DNA of 47,805 bases from Kaiparowitsia implicata GSE-PSE-MK54-09C (GTDB taxonomy: Bacteria > Cyanobacteriota > Cyanobacteriia > Elainellales > Elainellaceae). This document shows, in pieces, positions 46,038 through 47,805 of this stretch. The notes under the pieces were generated by a model, which was not told where the DNA came from, ran no database searches, and saw only the letters and a list, made by a program, of their open reading frames with translations. Each line of letters opens with the position of its first letter. Position 1 is the first letter of the stretch. Location: the NCBI GenBank assembly GCA_019359435.1, contig JAHHHI010000005.1, forward strand, positions 1-47,805. Direction: 5' to 3'. The position numbers and the translations under genes are program-made.

Positions 46038-46145
46038 GTGGCTAGCAGAGGAAGGTCGCGCCAAAATTGCGCAACAAGACGGGCTGTTTCCGATGCTGCT
46101 CTCGACGGCCGTCTTCCTTCGCGCCTTCGTGAGGCCCTGGAGCCT

Positions 46146-46634
46146 TCACGGCCTTCGCAGTGAATTGAAGAACATCATCAACCAAAGCGTGCCGAACAAT
46201 GTCCATACCCCAGTTGAGACCCCTGTGTGCATCGAATCTGCGTTAGAAATCAGAACTTCTCGTCCCTTGATGTAAGTCGACCATGCCTTTTCCTCAGGTA
46301 GCTTAGCTTCGCCGACGTCTGCAACTGCCCTTAGCCTGGATAGAGCCAGATCCATACTGGCGTTTAGCCGCTCAGCGTTACTCCCTGCCGCTGTCAGTAC
46401 CGTTCTGGTTTCCCCATCACGATAAATCTCCACGCCTTCGGGAAGGTCCTCTGTCGCGGCGAGCATCGCGTTGGCAAGGCTGGAGGGGTGGGCAATGTCA
46501 AGAGCCGCGGTAATCGTAGGCGGCCATAGCGAAACTACGGCGAGGTAGATCGCTGCCGCAACGGCAGGCCAAGCGACCAAAAGAAGCCAGTATCGTCGCA
46601 AAGCTTCGAGAATGAATGAAGAAGAGTCGATCAT
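46146..46634 (-). CDS. Short Wzz-like polysaccharide co-polymerase
   Basis: A 162-residue protein with one N-terminal membrane helix (YWLLLVAWPAVAAAIYLAVV), a short periplasmic part and a C-terminal helix (VWTLFGTLWLMMFFNSL), the two-helix layout of chain-length determinants. Typical Wzz proteins have 300 or more residues, so most of the periplasmic coiled coil is missing here. It may be a naturally small form or an internally deleted gene. ATG at 46634 is used; TTG at 46646 is possible. Function is inferred from topology and place in the locus. Confidence 0.6.
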   Translation of the reverse strand: MIDSSSFILEALRRYWLLLVAWPAVAAAIYLAVVSLWPPTITAALDIAHPSSLANAMLAATEDLPEGVEIYRDGETRTVLTAAGSNAERLNASMDLALSRLRAVADVGEAKLPEEKAWSTYIKGREVLISNADSMHTGVSTGVWTLFGTLWLMMFFNSLRRP

Positions 46635-46854
46635 TGAACGCACCAAAAGGCCACTCCGGTGTCCGCACTGTGGATGAACACCCTTGGATCAAGCAAGCGC
46701 CGGCAGCCAGAGGGCATAGATACTCCGCGGCCGGTTGCGCGATAGGGAGTGGCTGTCACTTTGTTAGCAGGCACGGTGTTCTGGCGAATAGGTACCCGAG
46801 CATATGGCATACATCATGGTTTGTAGCAAAATTCCGAACAGGGCATCGCTGATG

Positions 46855-47655
46855 CCTAAAGTGATTTGGCCAACACCACCAGTGCGGAGGCAGAACCGCA
46901 GCCCTCTGATGTGTTCCTGTTAGTACTTCCGCGCAGACTTGCCAGGGATACGCTTGCGGCTGGGCCGTCGGCATCAACGGTGATCTGGCAGGTTCGAAAA
47001 TGCTGGGTCTGTCACCACCGATACCGACGCGGCGCTTGGCGTCGCAGGAGACCTGGGAACATTCCTCAACACCGGCACCATGATCACCTCGAATGGCGCC
47101 GGCGTCGGCGTCAACGCAGCGTCGGCACGTTCGACAACCGGGGAGCCATAACCGGCCATAACGACCCTGCTGTCGTACTGAACGGACCGGTCGGCCGCTT
47201 TGTCATTTAGGCTCGCTAACATCCCCGTCCAACTGGATCACCACCTATTTCAACGCCGGCGTTCTCGCTTTCGAGAATACCGGGACCATCTTCAACACGG
47301 GCAATGGCAACGGCGTTGAGTTCAATACCGGCAACGGGGCGGTCGGGACGTTCGTTAATACCGGCACGATTCGGGTAACCGGCGACGGCACCGCTGTGGG
47401 CATCTATGGTGACGCCTTTGCGGTCGGCTCGATGGTGAATGGCGGCACCGTACAGGCGCTGACCGAATCGGCCTTCAACATCGATCCAATGGTCGGAGCC
47501 TTTACCAATTGCGGCCTCATCGAAGGGGGCTCGTGGGACGCGGTGTTCTTTGGCGGGGCGTTCAGCAGTTCCACAACACGGCGACCGGCGTCATTCGCAA
47601 CCTCGACAGCGCCGGCAATGGGGTGGTCGTTAGCACCGATCTGATCAATGGCGGC
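46855..47655 (+). pseudogene. Decayed beta-helix repeat surface protein (adhesin-like)
   Basis: Pieces of one repetitive protein appear in shifting frames, all with NTGTI-type strands: VAGDLGTFLNTGTMITSNG (about 47035-47095), VGTFDNRGAITGHND (about 47120-47170), then VGTFVNTGTIRVTGDGTAVG and SMVNGGTVQALTESAFNID (47340-47500), and last NTATGVIRNLDSAGNGVVVS (about 47570-47640). At least three frame changes and several stops (for example near 47208) break it. It resembles the N-x-G-x-I repeats of autotransporter-like or haemagglutinin-like secreted beta-helices. Both ends are missing. It runs directly, out of frame, into a second hlyD copy. Confidence 0.7.
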
Positions 47656-47805
47656 TGGTTGCGGAGAGCAGCGTCAAGCTGGTGCAGCACCCCAGCGGGG
47701 GGGTGGTTGCTGAGATCGCCGCCCGGGATGGCGATCTGGTCGAGGCCGGCGATGTGTTGGCACGGCTGGACGACACGGCGATCCGGGCAGGTCTTGAGAT
47801 CGTAC
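47653..47805 (+). pseudogene. Second hlyD copy, 5'-truncated (3' end outside the window)
   Basis: From 47653 the plus strand codes VAESSVKLVQHPSGGVV and RDGDLVEAGDVLARLDDT, the same HlyD segment as on the minus strand at 1-153. The two differ at about nine of 153 bases, several of them silent. The N-terminal membrane segment is missing, replaced by the decayed beta-helix gene in another frame, so this copy cannot give a normal adaptor as it stands. Whether the rest of the gene is intact lies beyond the window. Confidence 0.8.

Noticed and set aside
46129-46149. Hairpin GTGAGGC-CCTGGA-GCCTTCAC between the acyltransferase and the Wzz-like gene
   Set aside because: It has a bulge, no T-tract, and overlaps the end of the Wzz-like gene, so it is not a convincing terminator.

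Overview
The window is GC-rich and tightly packed, with ATGA/GTGA four-base gene overlaps throughout. Gene content (a PrtD/HlyD type I exporter with a serralysin-type protease, a pseudaminic-acid route with fused enzymes, CDP-glucose and UDP-ManNAcA routes, Wzx/Wzy) suggests an alphaproteobacterium, perhaps of the Hyphomicrobiales. That placement is inference; no rRNA or housekeeping marker is present. I saw no tRNA, rRNA or CRISPR array.

Layout. (1) 1-4647: type I secretion. An HlyD adaptor (cut by the window edge) and a PrtD-like ABC exporter read left; a secreted M10 metalloprotease with an RTX segment and six FG-GAP/VCBS-type repeats reads right. (2) 4991-6335: a wreck of nested insertion sequences (IS5-like, IS3-like and an IS30-like tail). 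(3) 12695 down to 6405: a seven-gene minus-strand operon of HMGL-type aldolase, AMP-dependent ligase, VOC protein, cyclase-family hydrolase, acyl carrier protein, AAC(3)-type N-acyltransferase and DUF4910-type metallopeptidase-like protein. It looks like a pathway that builds an unusual acyl group, loads it on a carrier and transfers it to an amino sugar. (4) 12891-17275: plus-strand methyltransferase, SpsF/PseF-like cytidylyltransferase fused to a class III aminotransferase, and a PseG-PseH fusion. (5) 24278 down to 17272: minus-strand initiating sugar transferase, WbpM/FlaA1-type dehydratase, PseI, PseB, PseC and an aldo/keto reductase. (6) 24440-40963: a long plus-strand run of WecB, WecC, a probable glycosyltransferase, Wzy, Wzx, GT2, CDP-glucose synthesis (RfbF, RfbG), a C-methyltransferase, a Gfo/Idh oxidoreductase, then sugar amidotransferase, HisH2, HisF2 and a bi-domain oxidoreductase. 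(7) 44728 down to 40960: heparinase II/III-type protein, GT4 and an epimerase on the minus strand. (8) 44895-46634: an O-acyltransferase and a short Wzz-like protein. (9) 46855-47805: a decayed beta-helix surface protein joined out of frame to a second, 5'-truncated hlyD copy.

Together regions 3-8 form a surface polysaccharide (O-antigen or capsule) locus. It should yield CMP-pseudaminic acid, UDP-ManNAcA, a CDP-linked C-methyl-branched 6-deoxyhexose and an amidino-type uronic sugar, with Wzx/Wzy export and polymerisation. The pseudaminate genes are split between regions 4 and 5, with the acyl-transfer operon beside them, so the acyl group may decorate a nonulosonate or another amino sugar in the repeat unit. 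The two window ends are inverted copies of the same hlyD segment (1-153 and 47653-47805, about 95% identical).
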